A DNA stretch of 64,000 nucleotides from Pelecanus crispus (Eukaryota > Chordata > Aves > Pelecaniformes > Pelecanidae): the NCBI RefSeq assembly GCF_030463565.1, contig NC_134648.1, forward strand, positions 10,519,806 through 10,583,805, written 5' to 3'. Made by a program: the position numbers and the translations under genes. Shown here one piece after another: positions 9,610 to 23,700 of the stretch. Numbering within the stretch: position 1 is the first letter of the stretch; the number at the start of each line of letters is the position of its first letter. Below the pieces are notes generated by a model. The model was not told the origin of the DNA and ran no database searches. It saw only the letters and a program-made list of their open reading frames with translations.

Positions 9610-12600
9610 GTGCTGGGATTTAGTCTATCTGATAACCTTCCTGATTTTAGTGTTCCTCAAGTTAGGCTGACTGCAGTGGAACTGATCCTGGTGTCTCCAA
9701 AATCCAGAAGTTGATGGATGTTTTTCTATAGGCTTCTGGAAGGTATGCTGAAAGACAGGTTAAGCTTATCAGAAGCTGAACCTTAAAGAGTGAATTCAGG
9801 CTGCTTAGATGAAAATCTCTTTTGACCAAATATCCAGAATTATGGGAATGTGAGTGTTTTTTTCATTTGTGTTGGTTAATCAAGTAAAAAATGATAAATA
9901 TGTGCTGGTGTCTGTAAGATCCCTGATATTTTCTCTATTTATCCTTGCTTGGGGTGGAGGGAAGGGCTGGAAAGCTTGTTCAGCAACCTATGAAGCACAA
10001 TATATTTTCTGATCCCATACCCCCTTACCAAATATCCTGTGAGAACAACTTGTTGTCTGGCCAGGTAATATAACAAGCTGTTGAAACAGACCGTTAGCTA
10101 TAGAATAGTTATAGATGGGTAATGTTGGCAGGGGCATACAGAATTTTTACTTTCATGTTCAGAAAGATAACAAAATTTGTGTTTTATAGCTACGAATTTC
10201 ACTTACATCCACCAAAAAACTAGCAAGGAATTCTCTCCTAATATCTCTACAGGTTATTTTCTTCCTCCTTCTTTGCTTGGGTTTTCTAGTCCTCTCTTTC
10301 CAATATGAAATCCTTTGTGTACTTGCCAAAATTGTATTTAAAATGTTGTATGCTAAATTTGATAGCAAATATACTTCAGAGAATAATTGCCAGCAAAGCT
10401 GGCATGTAATAAAGATTCCTGTGACCTTACTGCTTTGTAAAAAAGGCTGCTATGCCTGGCCTAAGAATTGGTACAGTGTTGTCAGTGGATAAAGTGATTG
10501 TTTAATACTTGCAGGTGAGACCTGTGGAGGTCTTAGATTACTTCCCCCAAACAGGTGTATCAGAGGGTAGGAACTCCAAATACGATCATCTTTGGGTAGA
10601 TTTTACCTTTGCAGTGAAATGTTCACATATAAATGGTTCTGGATCATTATGTATATCTCTTTTTAAGAATATCCAGAGTGATGTAACACTAGATGCTGTA
10701 AAGGAAGATACCTACAGTATTTGGCAGTATATTGTCTAATTTCTGGCTCAGTGCTCATTCAGACGAATCCAAAAATCAGCATGCTTTTTTTTGTGCAGCA
10801 TGTGGAAAGTGATAGGGGCCTCGAAAGGAAGAAGGGGGAGGAAAAAATGCTGCTCAATGACAGAGAAAATACCTAGAGGTAGACAGAGAGACAGTAAATA
10901 CTTTATTTCTGTCTTGGAAATTATTTGTTACATAAGATTTATGCAAGCTACATAAAATAAAGCTTTTTTGCATTGGAAATGGACACTGTTTGTGACAGAA
11001 CTGGAGGGATCACCAAGGTTATTGAATAGACAGGAGAGGGCTTTTCAGAACAGACCATTCTCTTCAAGAGTGAGAGTCAACCGCTTGTCTTCAGCACAAC
11101 TGCTACCCCATTTTTTTCCACCATTCAGTCTTGAATGATTGATGTCAGTTGAACCAAGGAAGATGCTGCTGCTGAAAACATTCAGGAAGAGCCAGCAAAG
11201 TCCTCCCAGCAAAAGATTTATGCTGGACCTTGAATCTCATACATGAAAATGCTGAACTCTTCCAGCACGAGATCTGTTCTGAAAAGCCAGCATCTCCCAT
11301 AGTTTATGATCCTGGTCTTCACTTTTCTAGATACTCTTCTCGTTTCTGTTGTTAGGTATGAATTAAGAATGATTGTACTGCTAAAGGCATGTAATAAAAT
11401 ACACAAGAAATGCTCTGCAATGTGTCCAGTTGACATTTTTGCAGAATCTTAAGCCTTTGAGATCTTGCAGCTCAGTCTTCATTAATGTTTTTGTACTTAA
11501 TTAAAGCAAGAAGGGAAGTGAAAATGGAAGTGTAGAGCAGGCTGTGGATTACAGTGATTTCTGCCCCTCCCCCTGCTTTATCTGTGGATTTCTTTCTCCC
11601 AGATTCACTGTTGCTCACAGTAAAATAGGAGAAAAATCACTTTCCTCTGAGCTGTGAATTTCCTTCTGAATAAAAATCTTCTTAAAGATCCTATATGAAT
11701 AGCATCTCTTCCTTTAACACTTTAGCATCATTAATGGCTTCTTTATTTGCAATGTTTTTACTACATTTTGGGTTTGAACTCGACTCTGTAATGTTCAAGT
11801 ACTCTGGTGTATATGGAGACTTTCCACAATAGTAAAGTTTTACCTGCATTTAGTACTTGGAAATCTTAGAGATTTTTCCTTTAAAATTGAGCTTCCCACA
11901 CAGATTGTGAATACAACTACAGGAAACTGTCCTCCAGTTGCTGTACAGTTGTTGCTATACCTATCTTGTTGGATGGAGTCCTTGATAAAGCAGACTCTAC
12001 GCAAGCATCTCAAATGTTAAATAATCAGTATGTGCATAGTGGGCATTTGAGTTTTGGATTCTGTGGTTCCTTTTGGATGGTTCATCCACACAAAGCCTTT
12101 TCTCAGTCTGCTGTATGTTTTCTCTCTAAATTATTTGGAATATTTTCAAGTATCCCCTGGAAAACCTGTTTCCTCTCATAGTCAATACATATAAACATTA
12201 AGGCTTTCTCTATGATTTCTGACTGAGGGGATACATGGACATGTGGCTTTGTTCCAAAATGAATGTATGTTCAGATCTAAACAGGATCAAATTTACAAGC
12301 ATGAGATTGGAAGAATGAGGTTGCCCAATAATTGAAGGATGTGAAAGTAATAAAATTTTAATTATCTTTTTTCTTTCATGGCATTTTCTACACCTAATTT
12401 ACTGTCAAGTTTGCTGAAATACAGAGATTAAAGTATATATCCTATGTGAGGGACCATCTGGCTTTTATAAAGTTTTCCAGAAATATTTTTAGCTAAATGT
12501 TGGTGTAACCTTTATGTGAAAGTTCCTCTGAAAACAGGAAGTGGCAGCAAACCTGTTTTTCTCTCTAACACTTGTTCTTAAAACTAAATCAGCTTTAAGC

Positions 12601-15600
12601 AGAGACTTTTTTTTTTTTTCTTTTCCAAGTCAGTTCACAGAGATTTATAGCTAAGGTGTAGCTTTTCCAAGCCACCAATATTTGTTAGTCACTTGGATTG
12701 TAGAAAGGTAAAACTTTTGCCAATCAAGGCAATCTCCTCTGAGTGCTTATTTCCAGGCATGTTTCTGTAGAGACAAGGCAGGCAAGACAGCTTTCTCCCC
12801 CTTCTCTCCCCTATGCTTCTTAAAAGTAGTCGTCTTTATGTGACTCATTAGTTCTTTTCTGAAAGTAATAGGAGTTGTTAGATTTTAACCTTGGTCACTA
12901 GGATGTCCAGTGCTGTCTCCTAAATGTACTTCAACTACATGGAATTGTCCTGTTCAGTCCTGGTAGTTTGTTCACCCTCAGGTGGCAAAAGGAAGTGCAA
13001 ATGCTTCATGTTTCTTTGTTTTCTGTCTATTAAGAGCATTTGCCTCCTACAGGAAAGAGAAACATGGGACACGTAGTCATAAACACGTTACAAGATATTT
13101 CCATGTTGAACACAGAAAGACTGTGCCTCTAGTTGCAATGTTGCTTTTTGTACTCTTATAGAATTGCTTATTCAGTGTTAAGAGGGCAAATCTTGCTGTA
13201 ATTGTGTGGGTTGTCATGCAAAAATAATTACCATCAGTGTAAAATTTTAATTCCTTCACACTGGAGTGCCTTACCAGGAAAATTTACTATATGTGAATTT
13301 TGTTATAGTATGATGTTAAGCTACAGTTTATACTCTGTAAAATGATGCAGAGAACAGGCATTATACCATCTGCAGTTTTAATGCCACATAACGAATGACA
13401 TATTTCTCATGGGGGTGAGGAGGGGAGAGGCCAGTTGTTTTAAAGCACCAAATCCTGATCCCTTTAAAACCACCAGGAGTCTTGCCATTGACTTTGCTCC
13501 TTCCAAGATCTGGACTGTGAACGTTGGTAACTGTTCAACTATAGAACAGCAGCAAAATCATTTTGAGAACTAAAAAAAACAATGCCAAAACCATGAATTT
13601 AAACAAATGAGCAGTTCTATAGGTAAAAATAAGACCAAATACTCGCATATGGTAACAGTCATGTTTGTATACATGTTGTAGTGAATTACTGTTCCCAATG
13701 CAAATGTCTCTTACAAAAACCACTTAATATCTCATTTCCACCTCTGATTCTATGCCTTTGTTATTATTTTTCTCTTACCAATTTGCAGTAGACCTAGCCG
13801 ACCTCTGCTATTTTGGAAGTAGAAGTAGGTTGGTATCAGTTGAAAGAGCTTCAAAACCAAATAATGAATGTATCAGATTCTGTATGTCCGCTATATACTT
13901 TGGAAAAAACCATTATATTAAAGGTTGCAAGAAAGAAAAGAAGAAAAAAAAAAAAAAAATCCATGAAAGATTTGAAGGTTACTAGAATGTTTCCATTCTT
14001 TACTGTGATGAAAAACTTAGGAGTTCTTTGTTTTTTTAATGTAGAAATGCCCTGATAGAGACTATAACAGTTTCTTCTAATTCAAGATTGATATGCAGGA
14101 TGCAGCATCAGGTCTGTGGTATGAATTTACCAAACACAAAATATTTTGTGAGTCAAAATGTTTCAAGAAACTTTGTTTTTCCTGTTGCACAACTGTTAGG
14201 ATGGGAGACCTCTTTTGAATGTTTCTATGGCTCCCAAGGTTTCTAAGTCTCCTCTAGTTTCTTAGGAAATTTAAGTATTGGAAACTTTGAAACTTGAGCT
14301 TCCAGATTTTTCAGTCTTCTGAAATTTTCTAAATAATGTGGTTGGTTACTTCAAAGTAAGCTTTTCTTCTGTGTTTTTTGGGGGGGCTTTTTTTGTTTTT
14401 TCCCCTTTAACTTTCTGCTTTGTTATAAATATTTTTTCCTCCAGAATGTTAATATTCTGGAGAACAGAAATGATGACTTTCCAGGCAACACAGATACAGT
14501 GCCTCTGGTGTAATGTTATGTGATTTCTAATAATTACAAAGGCAGCTGTAAAAAGTTTTGGATTTATTGTTTTGTTGGGGGGGGGGTGTTTGTTTGTTTT
14601 TAAATTTTGCCAAGCTTATCAAACTTATTACTTGCAGTTACAGTGTTTTGTGTAGTGATGTGAGGTGAAGAAGATAGCAACTGTTATTGCTATATTATTG
14701 CAAAGGCTTTCTCTGTTAAAAATGAAGATTTCATAAAGACATACTGGTTTGTGTGGAGTAAAAACTAGATGGTATCTTTCAATGAAAAGTAAACTCCAGC
14801 CTATTAAAAGAATGAGATTCTATTTTATGTAGTTCACAGAGCTTGATGATGAAATTGTTAGGGAGGGAAAAAAACCCCATTACTGTTGAAGCCTGTATTA
14901 ATTCATTTGGAATAATTCAGCATAATAAAAGGCAGATGGAATTTTGCAGTAGAATACATGTGAAAATATGACTTGATTATAGAGAATTTGATTTTCAGAA
15001 AGTTTGGTAAAGATTATTTTCTAGTGTCAAATTATCTTTGTAGTTGGTTGCAAAAGTGGTCATGAGTACTAACATGAATACTTATGTCCTATTTGTGGTA
15101 GGATTTAATTTAGGGGTGTTTTCTTTATCATTCTGTTGTGGGTTTTGGGTTTTTTTTTTGTTGTTTGGTGGTTTGGGGGTTTTTTGTTTGTTTTTAAATC
15201 TTTGCTGATTATTCTTTTTGTACAAAGATAAGCTAAATTGGAAACTCCAGTTTAAGAGAAATACAAGAACTCAGAGCATTATATGCATACTGATTCTAAA
15301 AATTATTCCAGAGAACTAAGGCGAGATGAGCAAAATATGCCTGCTTTATTTGAAATCTCATGGCAGGTTAGTCAACGAATCAGTGTTAACATAAAATTAC
15401 AGCGACCTTCTGAGTTCAATAATTCAGAAACAGATCTGGAAGGTTCTAGTATTGGCTGAAAAAGTGTGTTGACTGTCAGTTAAGTTTTAAAACCTTTTCT
15501 ATTTAGATGAGTAAAAAGAGTAAAAATGGAAAAAAGTGTGTGTGGGTTAATTATTAAATAAATTATTTTGGCTAACTAAGTTTTGCTTCATATGAATGGT

Positions 15601-17589
15601 TGAATAACTGGGTTGTTTAAGCTCAAATGCTTGAGAAAATTAATGTAAAAGGTAATTGTGATCTCAGAAAAATGAAAGTTGTGTTTTGAATGTTTTTTGT
15701 GGATATTGGTTTACGTTTTCCTTCTGGGACAGTCTAGCAGTGCATCTAGTTCACCTACGTGTCCCTCCTGTGATATGATTAAATAGTGTTTCTATTTAGC
15801 TATATGTTCCTCACTTTCTGTTGACTTTTGCTTTATTGTTTAATTGCCATAACTTTCTGATTGTCAACTTCTTTTGTGCATTCAATTTTCTAAATATGAT
15901 TCAGGGCTACCTTTGTACTTAAGTTTGGACTAATTTTTCTTTCTGCCATATGTTTTATGCATGAATTTCAGCAAATTGTTCTTTTCTAGTTTGTCTTTCC
16001 CACAACTTCTTTTCATACTATTAAGGGTGTTTTGTGTGTTCTCTTGTGTATGTTACAGTTGGCTATTCTGTGATCAGTTCTGTGGCTCTTGTTACAGTTC
16101 CTTCATTTAACCAGTTCTTCTATAACATTCAAGACCACGTTGGAACAGCCTTTCCTTCTGTGTACGTTTAACCTAGTTGAGCACCACTTACATCATTTAA
16201 AATGCAAAGAAATTGTTTTTAGACATAATATGAACTGGAAACACACAGTATCCAGACATCATCACAGTAACCGCCATTATATTGATACAGCTTGCCTTCC
16301 TTCATTAGCCAATATGCAACAGCTTTCTCCTGGTCAGGTGGTCAGTAATAACCTGACTTCTACATTTTCATTCTTATAGCTTTGGGATTTGTAGTTTATG
16401 GTCTCGAATAGCTTTCTTCCCATTAGCAAGCCATAACAGTAGATGTATGCTTAAGAACTGTAATTGTTTTGGTTTTTTTCTCAGACTCTTAATTATTTGC
16501 ACTGCTGAACTACATAATGCAAATCAGAACATTAATGTATTTTCTGTATGTGAATGCTGTTTTTCATTAAGCTTTATGGAAATTTAATGCAACGTATGGA
16601 CTTTCACATCCAAATTTTAATGTTGACGTTTTTCACTTTCATTTTGCATACTGTACTTCAAGTACCCAGAAAATATAAAACGCTAGAGATGGATTTCAAA
16701 AGGAAACAGAAAAGGCTGGTGGATCTATAAATGTTCATGGGCCACCAGGAACTCCTTTACAGTCAGCAGTATTCGTTCCTATTTAGAACGATGACATTGT
16801 TAATTTAGTTGGAGACAGTTTTTGGCCATGAGAAAACCAAGCTGTTTAGAAATTCTTCCATTTGAAGAGATGGAAAATACCTACATGTGCATCTCCTGTC
16901 AATAGCGGATTTTTTTTCTACTACAGTGTTATAGCAATAGTACACAACTTACGTTCATAACTTCTGTAAAGCCCTCTAAAATCTACAATTGCAAATAGTT
17001 TGTTTCCAGGACTCTTTATTATTTCATCATTTTTACCTGTTATTTTCTCTGTTCAAGGTGTAGAACTCTGCAGGATGTTCAGAACATTCCTTAGCAAAAG
17101 TCTAATACAATTGGCTACCATTTGTTCTCATTTCACTTAAAAAAAATAAACAAAACCAAACTTAATTTGGTTCCATAGATCCTGCTATGCTTCCTTGTAC
17201 AGTGTTAAACTGTGGAAGTTCATTTTACTGACTCTGGTGACTGCTAAATTTTACAGGAGTTCAAGATGTGACTGGGTAAATGCATATAAGGAAAAACTGA
17301 AAGAAAAATCTGAGCCAGAATTTGTTTGGAGAATGTAATGCTGTAGTACCAATATATCCGTTCATTCTTGTTCTTCTCTTCCTGAGGTACCCACTGTTAA
17401 ATACTGGGATAGGTGGGTCTCTGGCCTCACCCAGTACAGCTTTCCTCTGTTATATTATTGATTCATCCTACAGCCTTTTCATGTTCCTGCATCTAGAGAG
17501 GTATTGGTGGACCTGCAGCACTGCCTTGCTGCTCCCACTGACTTGTTCTCTGCATACATACATATTTTAATCACTTTCTCAAATACCAG
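9610..17589. other. AT-rich intergenic DNA, no gene seen
   Basis: Nothing that reads as an exon or an RNA gene. Contents are low-complexity T/G tracts (14370-14405, 14570-14605, 15135-15200), an A run at 13945-13960 and one ancient-repeat trace (13435-13510). Frames of 60-96 codons are at the level expected by chance in AT-rich DNA. Confidence 0.6.
13435..13510. repeat. ancient sauropsid repeat trace
   Basis: CCAAATCCTGATCCCTTTAA followed by GGAGTCTTGCCATTGACTTT matches, from memory, the common old motif 'aaatcctgatcccattgaagtcaatgggagttttgccattgacttca' found in sauropsid genomes. The fragment is short and its family is uncertain. Confidence 0.45.
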
Positions 17590-17704
17590 TCATAGAATCA
17601 TAGAATGGTTTGGGTTGGAAGGGACCTTCAAAGATCATCTAGTCCAATCTCCCTGCCATGGGCAGGCACATCTTTCACTAGATCAGGTTGCTCAAAGTCC
17701 TGTC
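17590..17704 (-). mobile_element. CR1 LINE 3'-tail fragment
   Basis: Starts with two TCATAGAA units, then TGGTTTGGGTTGGAAGGGAC, AGATCATCTAGTCCAA and ACTAGATCAGGTTGCTCAAA, the standard CR1 3' untranslated region seen in antisense. Only about 115 bp of the element is present; this is a severe 5' truncation, the usual outcome of CR1 retrotransposition. No coding sequence remains. Confidence 0.93.
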
Positions 17705-20700
17705 CTTCAGTTCTGTTAATTATTTTAGGCTTCATTCTCTGTTGCAATTTTTTTATGTTACTGAGAAGATACTAGATAAAAATTCAAAAGGAAAGAACTG
17801 TATTCTTTTTGCTCTGTAATATTCTTCTGCATCATCTTACTTACTGCTAGCAACAACCCCACCATAAAGGTAAATGAGAATCCCTTGAGTGGAGGCTATG
17901 ATCAGTCATAAGCAAATGTCAGCAGATCTCATGAACCCTATTAGTTGATTCAACTGCTGAACCATTTTCCAACCTTTTGAAGCTTTTATCAAGCCACTGT
18001 CATGTATGGCTAAATATTAGGACATTTAGAAGGCCTTTTAAAAGATGCAGGGCTGAAAAGAAGAAAAGTTTCAAGATCAATATAATCCCAGTGAGCTCTG
18101 TGCAGTTAGAATCAAATTCATGGTGTATGTTTGGATGTTAGTATATCAGGTCCTAAAAAGAGATTCATAACATAGTTCTCAAGGTTGCAATATCTTATTG
18201 TTTGCTGTATTATTTTGGGGCATTGCAGAACATACCCTTTGAACAGGAAGATAAATAAAGTGGCGTGGGACACAGAAAAAGTAATTCAAAACTCTAAACT
18301 CAGCTTAGTAAGTATGAGTTCAGGTTTTTTTAGCTGGTGCAAGAAAAAAGTGTAGAATCTGAGGGTTTATAGACTGTGTGTCTTTGCAGGTATTTTGGTT
18401 TTTTTGCTTATGAGTATTTAGACTTTGTCACTTCTTGTGCTTCCTATAGGACTATACCAATATTTGAAGAGATTAATGAACTACTGGTAGAGCTGGTGTA
18501 TAAGTAGTGATGAAAGGTGGGGGATTGATCACACATTGCTACAGCAGCAAAGCAATCGCATTGAGAACTGTGCTGTCTTGATGAAGTATTATGGTAACAA
18601 GGATGTACGTGAGCATTTGCATTTGTAGAAGAGCCTGAGATAGAAACTTTAAAGGAAAGAGCATTGGAATACTATCAAAACCAGACAATTACCTTTTACA
18701 AGCACTATCATTCTCAATTCTTAACCACTGGAACAGGAAAACAACCAGAGGCTTACCCCCAGTTCAATAAGTGCTTGGTTTTGTGCAAAATTTTCTGGCA
18801 TTTTTAAAAAGAGCTTATTTCTGCATCTTCCACACAAACAAATACTGGAAAACACATTCTTTCCCCTGGAAGACAACCTTTCAAATGGCTCAAGATCTTT
18901 GTTAGGGAAATAACACTTACTGTCCAGTTTTTGCTGGATATTTTTCTTCTAGGCACAGACGTCAATTTTTGAAGAATGTATTTTAAAATTCTAATTTTTG
19001 AGGTGGTTTTATGTTGTTTTTCAGAAAGTAAAACTGTGGTTTTTCACTTATGTTCCTTGATAGGATGTTCTTAGAATAAAATTCTATAATCTTGCTTTTG
19101 CAACTTCCTTTTCTAGGCTGCATAACTTTTTGACCCTTTGTGTTTATACCCCAGACTATTATGTAGAAACTTTCTTAAGAGTTGTTTAACATACTCTCTA
19201 GAGTTAATGCTTCCTTCTTACGGAATATGTGAAATAAAACAAATGAGGGGCACTAGCATCATTTGTATGACTAAGTTTTACTGCAAGCTAAAGCTATAAG
19301 CTATACTGGTCAAATGCAACTTTTTTTATGACCAAATGACTATAATTGGTGTTGGTTTTTATCATCATCATTAACATAATAAGACTGTGTGAGTAAAGAT
19401 TTGCTCCTTTAAAGCTGATTTAAAAGAAAAGAGAAAATGGTGTCTGCTGTGTCACAGAAAACATGTAATGCTCAGGGTAGATTATCTGGATGAACACATA
19501 TGGACAAAATGAGAATCACATCATTCATTTTCTAAGCATCTATTGGGAATAAACCAGCTTTAGAGCTTCTAGACCATTTAGAATTTTAATTGCTTTTTAT
19601 TTTTTTGGTATACTTCTGCTTTCAGATTTCATTATAACTGTCAGGATCAAAACAAAACAAGAGGCTCATCTTAAGATTCACCCCCCCTTTCAGTCAGAAA
19701 GACCAAGAAATCTCTTAGGTCTTATTCTTGTCAAGTTCCAAGGCCTTTTGTACAGAAAATTTGAAGCGATGATCTGAAGTGTTGTATGCTGTTTATATGC
19801 CTAGGGCATCCAGACTAAGTTCACCAATGAATCAAAAAGTCATAAGGAACATGAAACTGTCTGGTATACCTTGTATTTCTTCCTGTGTGGCTTGAGGCCA
19901 GCAGACCAGTCTTAACACTTAATGGTAAAACTTGCAAGATTTTTCACACCAGATTATTCTTGTGATCTGTTATGTCTGCAGACCAGAAATGTAGTAATGT
20001 ATCCAAAGATATAAGAGTATGCCAAGATTTTTCAAGGTAATTCATACTTCTTTAGCAATGAAATTCTTCTGATAATAGTCAAGCTAAGCAAGCAACATGG
20101 ACTCAGAGAGTACATGAGGATATACTCAGATTTGCTAGAATTCATAAAAATCATATAAATGGACTAAGTAACTGACTACTACTGCATTCTGATATGGGTT
20201 TAATTGTGGTACATCCTTATACACATACTTACATGCTTGAATGTTTTTGTTAATGTTGCTCACGCTAGCTAAAATTCCCTCTGCAGTCTGTCTTTTTGAG
20301 CTGAAAACCAGGAATTTCTTAAGAACATAGAGCAACAGAAGTAGTGTTGAGGGTAGAAAATGAAAGGCTGTATTTGAAAGTGGGGTGGAATAGGAGTAGG
20401 CAGGAATTGTGCATTGGATTGGGCCAGCATGAGCAGCAGCTTAGGTTTTACTGGTTTTACCAGTCATGCAAAAAGTAATGCCTTCAGCAAGTTCTTACCC
20501 ACTGATGATGCAGTGACATATTGATATGGTTCAGGGAGAAAGTAATTTTCTGAGCATTTTCTAATTCACCTCTACCTGATAAATTATAAGCTAATAAACT
20601 ACCTGAATGATAAACTGATGAAATCCAAGGACTACTGGTAGGAGATTTTGATGGCTGCAAACCACACATGTAAACAGAGGAGTAACTCTTCTGTCTTTGC

Positions 20701-23700
20701 AATTAGTGAATTAGTTTTTTCTATATGCAAAGTAGGAGATAGGAAACAACATGGCATCCATTAGGTATTTAAATCTTACATTTCCAGAGGCACAAAATCA
20801 ACCTGAGTCTGTCTCCCACTCTCTCTTTTATTCCCTAATAAACTGGCTTTAAAAACAGTTTTATATTAGCTGTGCTGATATAGAAAGGTAGCTTGTCTTT
20901 TTGTTGCTTATTTGGCGAAGTAGGAAGACACAACTAATACAGACACTGTCTTTCCCCAAATGTATGAAAATGTAAGACTATGTCCCTAATCATATACTTC
21001 TATATTGATGGAGAGGGCTAGAAAGAAGCAGCACCATCTACTGCCTAAAACACATCATTACCAATCCAAATCAGACCTAGAAATTACAATGCAATCTGTG
21101 AGTTATAACCATGTGAATGTACTTACCAGACCTCCCTGATTTATTAGCTAACTAAATAACAATAATAATAGCTTTGGTTATGGATTCTTATTATTCAATG
21201 TATCTTCCTTTTTTTTTTTTTTTTAAGTTACCCTCTTTTGATTTGATACAGATTTAAAAGCTGATCTTGTCAGCTCCCTGCCAATGCAGTTGATGATGAC
21301 TTTTAAATTGCTACTTGGTAATATAATGTGTAGCTTCTGGGTTAGTGACATTGCTTGAGGGATGGGAAGCTGCTGTAGTATTTTACATAAGTAAGGTGTT
21401 AGGTAGAGTGACAGGTAGAAACCTGAAGTTTCAGATCCTCAAAGATATTTATGCTCCTAATGAATATATTAGAAATAGGAGTTAGATACGTTTGGGGAAT
21501 TGGCTTTGCATAGGGGAAGTTCTCCTTGGCTGTAATGGAGGGCTTCAGCAACAAGGAGAACAGATTTGGCTATGTGCTATCCATTCCAAGCCTGACATGA
21601 TTAGTCAATAAAGCTGAATTGTGTAATCTGTGAGAACAGGTTGTCTCCTGTGGAAAGCTTCATTCTTTTGTGTGTGCACAAACACAAGTTGACTTGCTGA
21701 ATTTTTTTTTAAGGATGTTTCTCTTAAAGCGTTTTGTAGTTGCAGAATTTGGTTCTGTAGCCCATTGCTACAAGATGTTTACCACAGGACAAAGTCCTGT
21801 CATGATAATTTGGAATTTTCCACTAATACTGGTAAAAATTTCCAGATCAAGGAGGGTAATAAGGATAAGTTTGATTTTCACGGTAAGACTGATAAGCATC
21901 TCATCTAGAACACAGGCATAATATTCTTTAATCTAAGAAGTGACTGAAAAAAATTTGGCAAAAGATGCTTTTAGGTCTTGCTTACAAATTACTTGGAACT
22001 TTCATCATCTAGTACAGGTCTTCTGACTTTCTTTTTGAACATGTTGTGTAGAAGACACAAAACACTCTGTTCTGCTGGATGCTCAATTTATATCCTTCAC
22101 AAAGATAAAGGAATTATTTATATTGTTACTTACTGACGTGGACCAGGAAATTTTTTGTAAATCTCCCAAATGAATTTTATTTAGTCATAAACTGTCATTC
22201 TGGAAATTATTTTAATCCATTTTTTTTAATCCAAATTTTTATCTGCCCCTTAGAAATGTATCATAACCATTAATTGATATTTTAAAAACAGCTGAAAATG
22301 GTAGTCAAACTATTTGAAAGAAAGATGTTATAAGTGGGAATTTGAAATCATGAGAATACAAGTTTTATTCTTGAATGTTAGTATAATTGACTTGTTAAAA
22401 TATTCCATTTCCAAATACTGTACCTGAATTGTAGTTCAGCTTTCAATATTTTATGGGCAGATTTGTTGAAATGGTTCCCATTGAGTTGCTTAATTATTTG
22501 ATTTCATGGGTAAAATGTGTTAAGTGGGAAAAATTCCAAGTGCAAGTAACTGATTTCTGGTTGTTATATCACTAAGATATTTTTATGTACAGTGGATTCC
22601 TTTCCCTTTTGTGTAATAGATAACTTTCTGTTTAACACAGATAAACATTTTGAGCCTCTGAAGACTGTCAGGTTCTGGCACACAATTGTCTAGCCTGAAA
22701 TAAAAGCTTCCTTTGGAAACACTGAATTCCTCAAGCTGTAGCATTAGTGGACTTCATCTCTTTCAACAGATTTGAGGCTGGTAGAAGTATCTCCACTTTA
22801 TAATACAGTTAACATCTTTAAAAGTTTGAGAATCCTTTTTGTATTCTGCCAGGTCCTATCTGATTAACCTGGTGAGTCTCTGGAGAGGTAGTATTTCTCT
22901 TTTTTTGGCCCATTCTAAATTTGAAAAAAAGAAAAATATTAAAAATGAAGTCTGAAATCAGATGAAGATCAGATTAAATGAAGTCAGGTCAAATAGTGGT
23001 AGCCATGGCTATGAGGCTGAGGAAAAAAGTGGTAACAAGTTGATATCTGTGATATACCTAAATATCTTTGTGCTGTGATTGAAATAGAAATATGCAAAAA
23101 TTCTGTCAGAAGTGTGTTTGACTTGCTGGTACTTGCTTAAATGTTGTTGTTTTCATACTTCAATAATATTTTTCTATCCCAGTTCCTCAATTCACCATGG
23201 CAATTTTTCTAAGTCAGTGTCAACAAAGTATTACATTTATTCCTGTCCTGAATGGCTGAAGGAGAATTTATGGATTTTTCAGTACTCTCTGGACAAGCTT
23301 TAACTATCCCTGAAGAAACCTGAATGATGAAGATCTCCTTGTGCTGGGGCAGGGGGAAAGAACTGTTTTGGTGCTTCTTAAACCTCTTAGAAACTGCAGG
23401 CACTAGCACTAATTGTTCATAAAATACCTTCTGTGACATTTGCCTAAAAACGCAGATGATGATTACCTGCTACATCCTACTCTGCAGATTATTAGCTAAG
23501 ATTACATTGCGTTAGCCCTCCACATTTATTGAGGTCCTGTTGCTGAAACTTTCATTCAGTCGGGGTAATTTTTTTTTCATTAAAAGCTGTTTGGAGGGGT
23601 TGGGGTTGTTTGGTTTTTTAAATGCAATTAGAATTAGCATATACCTCTAAAGCTGTAAAATCCTCAGGGAATTAAATTTTCAAGCAATTAGAAATTCTTT